Below are positions 9,769 through 21,604 of a stretch of DNA of 64,000 nucleotides, in pieces (position 1 is the stretch's first letter; every line of letters starts with the position of its first letter). The notes beneath the pieces were generated by a model. That model ran no database searches. It was given only the letters and a program-made list of their open reading frames with translations, and was not told the DNA's origin. The position numbers and the translations under genes are program-made. Source of the stretch: Cololabis saira. Taxonomy: Eukaryota; Chordata; Actinopteri; Beloniformes; Belonidae. Where the stretch lies: positions 27,190,090 to 27,254,089 of the forward strand of contig NC_084591.1 of NCBI RefSeq assembly GCF_033807715.1, written 5' to 3'.

Positions 9769-12700
9769 AGAGTTGACTTTTATAGCTAAAAATGAAAAGC
9801 TGAACATCTGTGTTAGATCTATAGCAGATGCAGAAATACTTGAGGTAATTCACACACACAGTTTTAAGAACTACATGTTTGTGCTCTGCCTTTATAACTT
9901 GGTAAGAGCAGGAGCTTTATAAAAAAAACTATGAATGCTATTTATTGCTGCAGACAGAGGAGTGTAGAAGCAGTCGTATTTAAAATGACATGCACCATAT
10001 CTCTGTTCATGTTGTTCTGGTCGCTGAGAAAAGACAAACCAAACACTGCTTCTAAAGTGGGCCTGGTGCATTTTTTGCACCAAGCATATTTTGGGAGAAA
10101 GTGTGTGTGTGGTGTGTTCACTTGAGTGTAGTTTGCAGCATGGCCTACTGAATGTATCCTACACAGATTACTTTTAGAGCCAAGCGTTTTAACATAGGGA
10201 CATGCTTTTGGAGACTGAAGTGACGAGTCATGGAAGCACAGTTTTTGGTGATTTAATAATGACCTTAGTTTTTAAACATCAGAGGTTTGCTGCCTAGACT
10301 CCCCAAACCGCCATATAGCATCTCTGCCAAACCACAAAACCTGCTCAGGAATACCCTCAGAAACAAAACAGAGTGTACGAGACCTGCCCTCCAAAATGTC
10401 CACATCACAAGATCGAGCATCCTTTAATGGCTATTAGCCCAACAGTCATCACTGTCATAGATACAACCAGTATTTGATTAGTTTTTTTTAATTTATTTAT
10501 TGTTGTCTGCTTTACTTTTAGCTTGAAATTCTCAGTTTCAGTAGCTGTTGGTCCAGGCTGAAGCAAGAAAGCTTCCAGGTTGGATTTAGGCAGAGAAAAA
10601 TGATTATTCAGGTTAAACACTTCCCATTAACGTGACCATTCATTTACAAGCCAGGAACAAGCCCTCTGAATAATCATTTGCTTGTTAAGAACTCATAAAT
10701 CCGTTTAAAGGGCAGATGACAATCAGAGCACACGGTGGGCCCCACCTTTCAACCCCCGGCATCCACGCCTCACTGAGTTGTTCTGACATCATTAGAGGGA
10801 CTTAAGCAATATAATGTAGTCAAAAAAATGTAATGGCTGTTTTGTTGTGATGCAGTTTTTCAGAGTGATGTCAGTAAAATGGAACAAATGAGATCTCAGG
10901 AAGTGTTTTGAGTATGTATAATGTGAGATAAAACAATAAAGGTTATCCTGTGGTTCATATATTGCACTTAGCTGTTCATTCCTTTTATTTATACTTCCAC
11001 TTCATAGACCTTTGTACCTTTTTTGAAATTTTACACCCAATCGTTAACATAAATAAGCAAATAAATTATTAATATTGACTGGTTTTCAACGTTGAATCAA
11101 AAGTAACACATTTTGTTCTGTTTGATCGCAGTAGGAGTCTCTGGTCTACAGGAGGAAGTAATCTAATTACTGTTGTCATCCCTGCACACAGGTTCGACCC
11201 GTCTTAGGTGTTGCCACAGAGTCACCTTTATGACATGCCCTGTTCTCTCATTCATCATTTTTCATTGCTAGTTTGTTACTCACGGTGAGCGAGCAAGTAG
11301 CTTATCAATCAGCAGCATATCAACATCCTGAACCATGTAAAAGCATCGGTACGGAGCTATTCTCACCGTGTGCTTGTTCACGGGTGCATGTTTGTGGGCG
11401 GGTGGGGATATGTGTGAGAGAACATAATCAAATGTGTATTTTCCAGCAGGTGCATGTCAGATTTTATCTCCAGCACGTGTTTGTAGTACTTTACAAACAT
11501 TCATGATGAAACTTACCAAGAAACTGATTGCAAAATAAATTAAAAAAGCTAATGCACAGTTACAAACCACTCTTCTTCCTAACATTGTTATTATTGACAT
11601 GAACAAGACGCGTGAGCGACTTATCTGCCTTTATTCCCAGAATGTTGATACTTTACTCTTCCTGGAGTCGTTCAAGGGTGGGATACTGGCAATTTATGAA
11701 GGGATAGAAGTCGAAATTGCCTCGTAATTGTCTAACTCACCTAGAGTAATCAATCATTGTGACTCTGCAAAGTGGCCACACGTAGCAGAGACACCGACTG
11801 GAAGTGGGCCATGTCTGGCAGAGAAGGATGAGGCTCGGGGCCGTGTGCTGCCCCCCCTACAGCCTCCGAGCGACAGCTCACACTGTTCAAGGCTTCTATT
11901 TGCAAATACCCCTGTCACTTAAAGCATTTGCATCAGACATGTAATCATTCAATTTCCAACAATGCACAAAACCTCATCAGAACGGCCCTGGCGACCTCAG
12001 CTGTATTGCTTGCTATGGAAAGTATGACAGGGAAACAATGGCCCTTTTGTTGAGACTTTGTTGGTGAATGATTGCACTCAAGCTCGGGGAGTAGGGGGGT
12101 GGGTGGGGTACGGGTAGTACTGGCCAAGTAGTAATTTAGAAATTTGAAATATCAGTCAATGAAGGAGATGTGCTAGCCCATCCTCAGTTTACACACAAAA
12201 GTCTTCAATCGCAGGCATATGTTTCGACATAAGACGCAAGTCTTCAAACAGGCACGGGCTCCCTGAGCTGGAGCATTACTGCAGGTTCACACTGTCACAG
12301 CCCCCGCCAACTCGTTTAACAAAACACGCACACCAGGCCAAAGCAAATATTGAGGGGATCATATTGTGGGTAACTCCCCTGTACCAACCGACTCCAGCCA
12401 TCGACAGGAAGTACATATGGGTACAGTCGTTCTCCTGCCGGCTCCTCTGGGTTCTCCCACACATGTTTTCCCATCCTCTCCCCCACCCCCGCCCCCAGGT
12501 ACAGTGCCTCTGCTGTCAGAAGTAACGAGGGGTGGAGGAGGTTAGCTGGCAGGGAGGAGTCCCTTCAAATCCAAAAGCACGGGCGTGGAGCATAAAAACG
12601 TGCACCGCACTCATCCACACATCCCCCTGCACACGCGTACACATACACACACATGCACGTCTGTTGTTAGTGCACATGCAAACACATACAGTATGCCTCT

Positions 12701-14790
12701 TTTCCTCTGTTCCTGTTTCACTCTGCAGACCTTTCAGACTCATACCCAGCGCATGCCAGGAATATAAATGCAAAAAGGGATTCATTGTTGAAACGGCCAA
12801 GTGCAGCATTCAACTCTCCAACTTAGTTTGCGAGGGCGGGTTCATTTAAGAGTTTCAAAGGCAAAAGCATTGCACTTCTCACACTGCATGCATCCTATAC
12901 ATTTCTGTCACTACTTGCTTTAAATAAACATATACATACAGCATCATAAATCTGCAAACTTATGGAGGCATTTCCATCTTTTAATTTCTCCTCATCACTC
13001 TTCTTCCCACACTCATTATTTATAACCCACCAAAATGGCTCATTACTGCTACACCCTTCTAACCAGTGCAGCCACAGCGCCTCGCAGATCTCATCACGGG
13101 TTGCATCCCATGTTCCATGAGTACACTTCCTCATCATCAGGCCACCCATGCTTAACTCATTAGTAGTAATCAATGGAGGTCCCAGGCCGCCCCAGGCACC
13201 ACCGAGTTCATCCATGACCCAGACCGGTTCTGCCCCACCTAGCTGATTTTGTGCTCCGTTGGCTGCGGCACTTCATCTCTCTCTTCAGCTTAATGCATTT
13301 GGCTGCAAAGCCAAAGCTGAATAATGGCCAGCCCCTAGAAAGCCCAGATAAAAAAGATGACCTTTTAAAAAGCGAAGTTAAATCTTCTGTATAATGCACA
13401 TGAGGGTTTCCTCATGGAGAGTGACAGTTCGACTTTGAAGCAAAGCGGCCTTTGAGAGAGTGCGCACGAGATGCTTTTGAAAATTGTGACTGTTTGAATA
13501 AGATTCCCTGAAGCGTGTCCACATGTGTCAACACATAGATTGTATTAACAGAAAGTGCTCTATCTAAACACTGCCACTTATCCTGTATAAGCATGTTGGA
13601 AACACTATTCCTTTAGGTTTTGCATGAATAAACCGATGATCTCAAACATTTGCAGTGTGATCTTGCTTTCCAAATGTTCTGCTTGGCTCATTGCTCCTCT
13701 TGAGGCCAACCTCTATGGTCATAAAGTCAGCGAGGCAGTGACTGAAGTCGAGTACAGAGAATTTCAGGAAAGATCAGCCCAAAGACGCCAATGACCAGCA
13801 TTACTTAGTGCGTGACTGGTTGACTGCAATTGCTCAAAAAATAATAATTTCAGTCATTATTAATTGCCCTAAGTAGGCAAGTGACATAAGAATTTGTGGT
13901 CTCATAATCCTTATGCAAGAATTATGAGTCCTGTGTCTTGCTCAGCAAATTGATGGCAGAAACGCCCACAGGCTTGCCACAGTTTAATATCATGCTGTCA
14001 CCAGACTGGTGGAAAAAAGGGCATTCTGAACACTGCATGTTTGCTATAAGAGTCCTCGGCTCAGTCTTTTTGTTGCACTGCTTGTTAATAATGACTATTG
14101 TGATTGATTTTCTCTGTTTGTGTTAGTCCCCTTAAGCCATTAAGAACAGCCTCTTCTGTTTTCACACTCAACATTCTCATATGCATTATATAATGCTGAC
14201 TTGGCTGCCAGGGATATTACAGTCAAGGTCTTGATGGAGGGTATGAGCATGAATAGAGAGCCTACGCCTTGAACTGAAGCTTTGATTCTGAGTTTTCCAA
14301 AAGGCTGTTTTGAGAGCGATTGCCTGTTCCAATCAGGGACTATATCAAAGTTTATCTTCAGCTCTGTCAGAAAGAGTCATGGTCTGCACTTATTTTCTTT
14401 TAATTTTCCTCAATAACTCCCCCTCTTCCGCTGTACCCACAAGTGACCCCTATGTTTGTTTGTGTGTCCATGAAATAAGAGTTTGTCTGTTCACAGTCAC
14501 ATTAAAAGTGTGCCGTAAAGATGGTGCCTCAAACTGTAAGAGCTTGGATGTGTTCTCTGCACATAATGCCACTAATTGTCCTTGCACATTTTAGAGAGCA
14601 GTACAGTAAACTGCAGAAATATTTTGTGCCATGCAACATTAGCTACCTTTGCGGTATCCAAGCGGAGCTGCATGGTCCACTGGTTCTCTCCGCTAAGTCA
14701 AAGTGAAGCTTCAATGACAGTGACACGGCCTTTAAATATGTCAGGGGCCATCAGCCACATGCTTCCTCAATTCAGAAAGAAATCATAATA
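9769..14790. other. Intron-like, no recognisable content
   Basis: About 5 kb with short unrelated open frames. The region 12532-12849 is open in several frames but shows no family resemblance. No transposon boundaries were identified. Confidence 0.4.
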
Positions 14791-14799
14791 TTTATTTAA

Positions 14800-14927
14800 A
14801 GAGGCACTAAGTAAAATGTAATGTAGGGACATCTAGTGGCAAAACTACAGACTGCAATGAATACAGAACTGTTTTGAAGACTCCATGGTAATGTTTTCAG
14901 AAACAGACCCAAATCAAGCTATTAATC
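14800..14927. mobile_element. Possible end of another TTAA-target element
   Basis: TTAA at 14796-14799 is followed by AGAGGCACTAAGTAAAATG, which has the AG terminus of TTAA-target elements. The matching inverted end was not found before the TTAA at 14928. At most it is a half element, or one interrupted by the copy at 14932-15528. Confidence 0.3.
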
Positions 14928-14931
14928 TTAA

Positions 14932-15528
14932 AGGGGACCTACTATGGCATCTAAAACCTATTTTAAACAGGCTTTGAATGTCTTAAAAACAAGCTTTTGA
15001 TTGTTTTTGCTAAATAAATTAGAAATTCAGCCTCTAAACCATGTCTTTATCTTCCCATTCTCTAACCTCATTATCTATGCGGGATTCTGAGGGGCGGGAA
15101 GGTTATGATAATGAGGCACTGTGCTGATTGGCTGCCTGAATAACGCATAGCATGGGAGGGCACAAAGACAGAATACAGACATTTGTGTTGGTTTTTACAA
15201 CCAACAACAGAGCAATACACCGCTACGAAAAAATGGCGGAAGCTCCGGCCGGCGGAGTTGTTGTTGTTGTTCCGGCCAGAGTTAGTTGTGGGCGTGGTTT
15301 CACACATCGGAGGCCAACCGATGTAAACCGCATTTTCGTTACGTAACGACGGGAGCAGAATCTGAACGGCTCGTAGAAGTCACATCACACTGGATGGCTC
15401 ATCCGGGCGGCTGAACAGACACTGCAGAATTTGGTTGCTTTCCTCCTTATCTGAGTTGGCAGGCTGAGGGGAGACCACTTTATATATGTTAAAGCAAGAA
15501 AAAACGTGTTTTTCATAATAGGTCCCCT
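14932..15528. mobile_element. TTAA-target MITE, family 1, 597 bp
   Basis: The terminal inverted repeats AGGGGACCTACTATG and CATAATAGGTCCCCT are flanked by TTAA on both sides (14928-14931 and 15529-15532). The body has CpG-bearing motifs (AAAATGGCGGAAGCTCCGGC, CGTTACGTAACGACGGGAGC) shared in the same orientation with 27724-28224. It holds about 90 bp absent from that copy. TTAA targets and AG ends fit Kolobok-type elements; piggyBac is less likely because the ends lack its usual CC start. It encodes no transposase. Confidence 0.88.
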
Positions 15529-15990
15529 TTAAAGGTTAAAAGCAAAACAAACCCAGCAGGTAAACACAAAGGGTTTAACCATTTTAACAGAAGAGTTACA
15601 TTGGCCCTCTTTATTTATTCATCTTTTTAAGCATTTACAGGAAGAGTCACCATATTTGGTCACATCAGCAAAACTGCATGGTTATTACAAAAAAATTTAC
15701 AAAGTTTATAAAGGTCCTTTTATATACTCCACTAACCCTCTAGAGTTGAAATGTTAAAATTTCAAGTATTTTATTCCTTAAAGCAGCACAACGTAACTTT
15801 CAGCTTTTCTGAGTTTGGCGGCATCTTTTGGACAAAAGCGGTAGTGCTTTACCAGAAAGAACACTACGTTTCCCATGAGCACCAGCGAGTACTGCCGGAA
15901 AACTCCTGTCCCATCGCGTGCATTTGTTTTGATAGAAGACGGGACGCTTTTCTGTTTCACCAAGTGAACAGACGGAACGCAAAAAAAAAG

Positions 15991-16206
15991 ATGTTAAACT
16001 GCTGGAAAGGAACTGGAATTTACCGGGATACCTTAAACAAGGAAGCCAGGGAGCGGTATATGGAGAAAATAATGATTATTAACGGTCTGGATCCATATGA
16101 AATCCCTGCTAAAGAATGGAGCTCCTCGTCGGAGGTCCACTCTTTAGAAGGATTTACTGCCGCAGTTCTGCAGAATCACCGTCTCCTCTCCGGCTACCTT
16201 GTTTAG
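15991..16206 (+). pseudogene. Transposon-associated ORF remnant (DPYEIP-type)
   Basis: The frame from ATG 15991 gives 71 residues with LNKEARERYMEK and GLDPYEIPAKEWS. The DPYEIP...EWS signature recurs in uncharacterised fish transposon-associated proteins, often with SWIM or YqaJ-like domains, as far as I recall. The larger frame from 15751 reads through the terminal repeat and is not a real start. The frame ends soon after the motif, so this is a remnant or a first exon of a lost gene. Its function in the element is unknown. Confidence 0.55.
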
Positions 16207-16568
16207 GAGTGTTTGGGAGCTGCTTTGGTAAATGTTTGACTCGCCATGTGTTTCCATAAATTTGTATAATAGTACAACATACAGTACATGTTTTGTATCC
16301 CTCTTACTTTTCTTTTCTTTTTTTTGACTGCTATATTATGTTGAGGCTCCGAGGCGTGAGCAATATTTTTGTTTTCCTCGTGAGATTATTTTTTTCCTCT
16401 GCAGCTACAAATAAGAGTTAATATTTTTTCCTCAACAAACTAGTTTTATCTGAAGAATGGGGTTAATTGCACCGCAGAGAGCTGGCCAGCAACTGCGTTT
16501 AGCTGGCGAAGTGGGGAATAAAACCCGTGTTTTGATCCGACCTGGTCTGTGTGAGTGTTTGTGGTTTA

Positions 16569-16709
16569 AGGCTGATTTATGGTTCTGCGTTAAATCGACG
16601 CAGAGCCTACGGCGTAGGGTACACGGCGACACGCACCGTACGTTGCGCGTCGCCGCGTAACCTACGCCGTAGGTCTGCGTCGATTTAACGCAGAACCATA
16701 ATTCAGGCT
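16569..16709. mobile_element. Harbinger-like hairpin MITE, 141 bp
   Basis: An almost complete palindrome: AGGCTGATTTATGGTTCTGC at the left and GCAGAACCATAATTCAGGCT at the right, with a CpG-rich centre. It is flanked by TTA on both sides (16566-16568, 16710-16712), the 3-bp target type of PIF/Harbinger. It is nested inside the TTAA element. Relatives lie at 5711-5745, 57744-57853 and perhaps 63376-63556. Confidence 0.85.
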
Positions 16710-17207
16710 TTACTGTGTGGAGGGTTTGGTCGTTACAGCCGCGATCCAAAGCGAGCCGACGACTCTTTCACTCTTTTACTCAGTTATATCAGATACTTGG
16801 CCTGCGTGGTTCTGCCTCCGAGCAGGAAACCGGTGAAAAGTTAAACCATTAGCGATCTTTTCCCCACGTCTGTTATGTGGAGCTGCTGCAGCCACAACGC
16901 AGCAACGGGTTACCAGCTTCTGCGGAGCTGCGCTCCACGCCCCGCCCATTTTCGCCTCGACTGCGAATCGGGAAGGAGGGGGAAGTGACGTATGCCGTAA
17001 AGCAGTCAAAGTCGTAAAGATTTGTAGTTTTTTAGTGTGGCAGGGTTCCTACCATGCTCCTCAAAGTTACATAGTACCAGTGAAGGCGATACAGACTCCC
17101 TCAGAACATGACAGAGGTGTCATTAAACCTGTTGGAAATTGATGTACCATCACAATGACTCTGGAAATATGATATTAAGGTGGAAAAGTTACGTAGTGTC
17201 GCTTTAA

Positions 17208-19530
17208 CCCGGAATATCCCAACCCTATAAATGGATGCTGTCAACTCCAGGTAAAACATGCTGCCAGATATACGTGCTAACTGTCTTTGTTTCCCTGCTG
17301 ATTTGTGCCCAAAAAAATGCTGGTAAATGACCAGTCTGACAAAATAGTTTGCACTGTTCCACAGTTTAAGATCTCTTCCTGCATACAACTTTCTTCTTTA
17401 GTTCTTCAACACTTAATGTACGGTCGTAGAGATGTTTTTTTAGACTCCAGCAGGGACCCTCTCTGGTCCAAATAGATGGATGTGTAAGCAACACGTCCAT
17501 GTATCCTGAACAGTAGTGTGTGATTATCCATGACTGCTTTCAAAACAGCAAAATCACACTGGGTAAAGCTTGTTATATGTCACACTTTGGACAACAGATT
17601 ATCCTACTTCCTACTACAGAGTGCATGTTTACTGGGACCATGTGGGACAGAGGGAATAGGTGATGCCTGAATAATGACGCAAACTGAAAATAGTACGCTT
17701 CTCCTCTTACTCCTGAAATGGCAATGAACATGATAATTATTGCCATACAGTTACAGTTGCCATACAGTACAATTCAGTCTCGACAGAATAAAACTGTTTT
17801 CTTTTTTTCTCGTCCATTCATTTTTTGTGAAGGCAGAAAAGGGCACTGAAATGTTAGGAAGGTTATTGCCGGGAGAAATGGGAGTTTGTAGAGAGACACA
17901 CACGTGTCTTCATATAATTTTGGTTTCACTCTGGACAGAATTATTTTTTTGTTTTTGTGTCGCCATGATGAAAGAATAGAGGATCTGACCCAGGGTAAAC
18001 TCTGCACAACCATGTGCTCCATAAAATAAACTAACTAAACTAAAACTCTATTTGCTTTATTATTTATTTTCTTATAAATGTGACCATAATTTTCAAATTA
18101 AATTTTTTTTTTTTAATATTTTACAACTTAAAAAAAGCATTGAAGTCATATGTTAATTGAGAAAATATTCACTGAGATACTAAATCAAACGAGAACAAGG
18201 GTAGCAGCCAACAAGCTGCTGCCGTCGGGCAAAAACATCCTCTTTTGCGATTTCCATGTTGATGACAGATTAGCAAGCTAAATCCCTTGATCTATACTGT
18301 GAAACTCCACATGGTTTCACTTTTTAAAAGTAAAATCAAACATGTTATGTATGGACTTTTCTGAGTAGTCAGATTTATTGTGAAAGGGTTGAGTTTACTT
18401 CCTGTTAGGACGAACACTCCAGGTTGGCTCTGTGTACTCCACTGTGTACTGTTCGTGAAAAGTAATACATGTGCACTGATCTCCGTGTCTTCTTTATTAG
18501 TTATTACCTTCCAAGAAGAGCAAGTAAAAAACTAGGCATGTCATCGCTGTTGACACACTTTTTTGGTTCAGGTTGTGGCCAATAAACATTGTGTAAAAGT
18601 TGTTACAGCAATAAATCTCACTTAAAATTCATTTCAAGATTGAATATTTCTCTGTTGTGTACATTAGTTTCACTGTCCTAAAGGAGGAAGGAAGCAGGAC
18701 AGTGGTGGAGACAGAGTGGGAGACTTAAATTCAATTCAGTTCAATTCAATTATATTTCTTTAATCCTTAAAGGGAAATTACAAAACTCATTAATCCTAGA
18801 TTTTAAAATAATACATTAAAATTCAAATGATAATCAAGCATTTAGGTATAATTTATATGGAAAGAAGTCTAAATATAAAGTTTTAATAAGCATAAATTGT
18901 TTTAGGGGTTTCAATAATATCAGGTGAAGAGATTTTGCACATTTTAATAATTTACACTGGTTCATCAAATCTACATAATTAAAGCTGACACCTTTGTGCA
19001 TGTTTAAAGGCTCCATTTTTAGCACAGTTATAGTTCAAGTAATTTCACCAGATACTTGTCATGTAAAGTATGCAGATGTGTAGTGGTCCCTGGAGATGTA
19101 GGTGTCAGCGCAGGGAAAGAGTCAAGGAAAAAGATGCATAATGATATTCAGGTCAGGTTCGGTCGGGTTGCATTAGAGCAATTATTGTACTTGAAAATGA
19201 ATATTAAAACACACTTTTTATAGCATATAAAAATGCACACGCTATTTCCGTCATAAATACTAAAACGTCCTTGGCTGATACACGAAGATGCAGCGCGAGC
19301 TTTTCGCACGGACGTGCGTGACACAAGGCAGGTGATGCAGACGGGAAAAGTTGAAGACAGGGGGAATTGAAAATAAAAAGATACACAGATAGAAAAAGTC
19401 AATATTGGGAACATTTTGAGGAAATTGGTTGGTCTAGCGAAGTTGGTCTGATTTATCATCTATGTGTTAATGTTTGGGTTTAGACAAAATTAAACATCAG
19501 TAACAGCAACAATATGTTTCAGATATGTCC
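17208..19530. other. Intron-like, no recognisable content
   Basis: Short AT-rich open frames only. A CAATTCAATT-type stretch near 18728 resembles common fish retroposon sequence but is too short to assign. Confidence 0.4.
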
Positions 19531-19539
19531 AAAATGAGT

Positions 19540-19800
19540 CACAGATGAGTCTGGGCGATAGGCTATAACCCTGCCTTTGATTGGATCATCAGCCCTCATG
19601 CCTAAACCCAACCAATCTAACTTACAAGGCAACAAGTATAGCAAATTGGACGCAGCATAGGGTGGGTTTTGCCCTCGCCATCCTATGAAAGAAAATTGGG
19701 CAGTTTGGCAGACACCATTGAATGATTTGCATCAAAGGGGATTGAGAAGTGGTTATACCCAATGCTAACTGAAAAATAAGTGGGTATAACAAGAGTGTTT
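19540..19800. repeat. Candidate interspersed repeat with GTTATACCCA inverted motifs
   Basis: Contains GGTTATACCCAATG near 19751 and the inverted AAGTGGGTATAAC near 19779. The upstream stretch (GGGTTTTGCCCTCGCCATCC, AATTGGGCAGTTTGGCAGAC) looks like repeats I associate with fish genomes. Boundaries and family are not established. Confidence 0.35.
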
Positions 19801-21008
19801 AGACTGATAAATACCTCACCCAAAATTCAAGGAATTGCATTTCTGTATTGGGTGATTGCATCTCTGAACTCTGATAAGAGCCACTGCGGTTTATGGATTC
19901 TCTCCTTTTAAACAATCAATATGAAAAAAGAGCAACAGTTGAGTTGCTACAACTTTGAACCACTTTGTTTTTAATTAAGGTTCGATTTTGGCGATTTAAG
20001 GGTAAAAACCCACACACAATCACACACATCCATACAGACTAACACACACTCGATAAGAGAGATCTTTCACAGGAAAACAAATTACAACAAACTCTTGCAT
20101 AAGAATGACTTTGTTAATAGTCTGGTTGTGTGACTGAAATGATAAAGCAGCATCAGGACTGGTGCGGATGTGCGAGCACGCCGGACTACTACAGCTCTGA
20201 TCCCTGCTCACCTCAAATGATCAATAAAGTTCATTTAGATGAAGCGAAGCTTTCCATTAGTAGCGTAATGAGAGAACAAAGTACCCGACCTCTAAAGGAC
20301 TAGTTTAACGACCTATATGTAGTAAAGAATATTGTGAGTAAAAGACAAATCAACAGAGTAATTACAGGAAACAGTTTACTGAATGTAGATGAGTTTCTGT
20401 GGACTTAATTGTCAGCTTGTGAATGGAACGAGCGTCTGGAACGGTGTCAGAGGAGCAGCTTGTGTCACACCGGTGCACCTCCACCCCTGCAGGGAATTCA
20501 TATTTGCCAGTGAATTTTTATTGGCCAATGGACGTCGCGACACGGTAAGCCATTCATATCCTGCCTGAGAGAGGATGGTGTCCGTTATCTATTATTTACT
20601 CTGGGTCAAAACAGAAGAAAGGCACTGATAGAGCTAACACAGCACTGGGTGATGAAGGCATTACCTCCAACGTTATCTGCTCCACATGTAAGAATCACCT
20701 TGGGCCCATGACAAAAAAAAAGCAGCTCTCAGATGAGGCTCCATGTTGTTTCTGAAACAGGAATCGGCTTCCTGTATCAACCTCCTGAACGAAGGCTAAA
20801 TGTATCAACAAACATCGGTAACGCTCCACGCCGGCAGAACACCACTGAGATCAGTGTGTTTTACTCTCCCGTAGCTGGAATGAAGCTACAGCTGTGGATA
20901 GCCCAAACTGCTAGTTGGCTCCACCTCTGTATGACCTTGTGCTGTTTGGATTGTGCCGAGCATTTTGTTCTGTCGTTGTTCCGTCTCTGGTCCAACTAGC
21001 AACAAAGG
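19801..21008. other. Intron-like, no recognisable content
   Basis: No family resemblance in the short open frames and no repeat boundaries seen. Confidence 0.4.
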
Positions 21009-21016
21009 CGTAACAG

Positions 21017-21596
21017 TAGGGGTGTGCAAACAAGGGTACCTCACGATTCGATTCGATTTCGATTATTGGAGCTTCGATTCTTCGATTCTTCGATTATAAC
21101 GATTGTCGATTCGATTCGATTATTGGTGCCACGATTCTTCGATTATTGTGATTTTTAATGCTTTTTTCCATACAAGATTGATTTTGTCTTCATCTGTGGC
21201 TACATTTGTAAATAAATAGCCAATCAATTAACTCAGTTCCTCTAACAACACTCATTAAGTAAATAACAAGGTTTTTTGAACATTTGACATGTATTTTTCA
21301 AAGACACAAAATCATTTATTTCATGATTTTATTTTATGACATGTAAACAAGATATGTACTTCCATCAAATTTATTTAGTGTAAACATATCTGCCATATTT
21401 CAAGTGAACAATAAGAAATGTGCATTCTTGAAAATGAAATGATTCCGCAGCTTATTCAGTCTGGAATCTGGATAGGATAACTTAAAAAAAAAAAAAAATA
21501 ATAATAATTTTTTTTTTACTGGACCATAATCGATTACAAGTCGTCACGTGACGCATCGCGATGCATCGACACATCGATGAATTGCACCCAACTCTA
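21017..21596. mobile_element. Non-autonomous hAT element, 580 bp
   Basis: Begins TAGGGGTGTGCAAA, ends TTGCACCCAACTCTA, and is flanked by the perfect 8-bp duplication CGTAACAG (21009-21016, 21597-21604). Subterminal regions carry repeated TTCGATT/CGATTCGATT and GATGCATCGA motifs, possible transposase binding sites. It has no transposase ORF. Confidence 0.9.
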
Positions 21597-21604
21597 CGTA
21601 ACAG

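Larger units (their letters stand above)
15782..17203. mobile_element. TTAA-target DNA transposon derivative, family 2, 1422 bp
   Basis: The left end AGCAGCACAACGTAACTTTC and right end AAAAGTTACGTAGTGTCGCT are imperfect inverted repeats with TTAA on both sides (15778-15781, 17204-17207). Its two ends match, in reverse order, the ends of the copy at 38417-41083. It keeps part of a transposon ORF (15991-16206) and contains a nested Harbinger-like hairpin MITE (16569-16709). Assignment to the Kolobok type rests on the TTAA target and AG ends. Confidence 0.85.

Noticed and set aside
15751..15990. N-terminal part of the 151-residue frame as protein
   Set aside because: It reads through the TTAA flank and terminal inverted repeat; only the part from 15991 shows protein-like signature.
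15782..17203. piggyBac assignment from the TTAA target
   Set aside because: Termini start AG rather than the CC usual in piggyBac, and no piggyBac transposase remnant is present; Kolobok type fits better.
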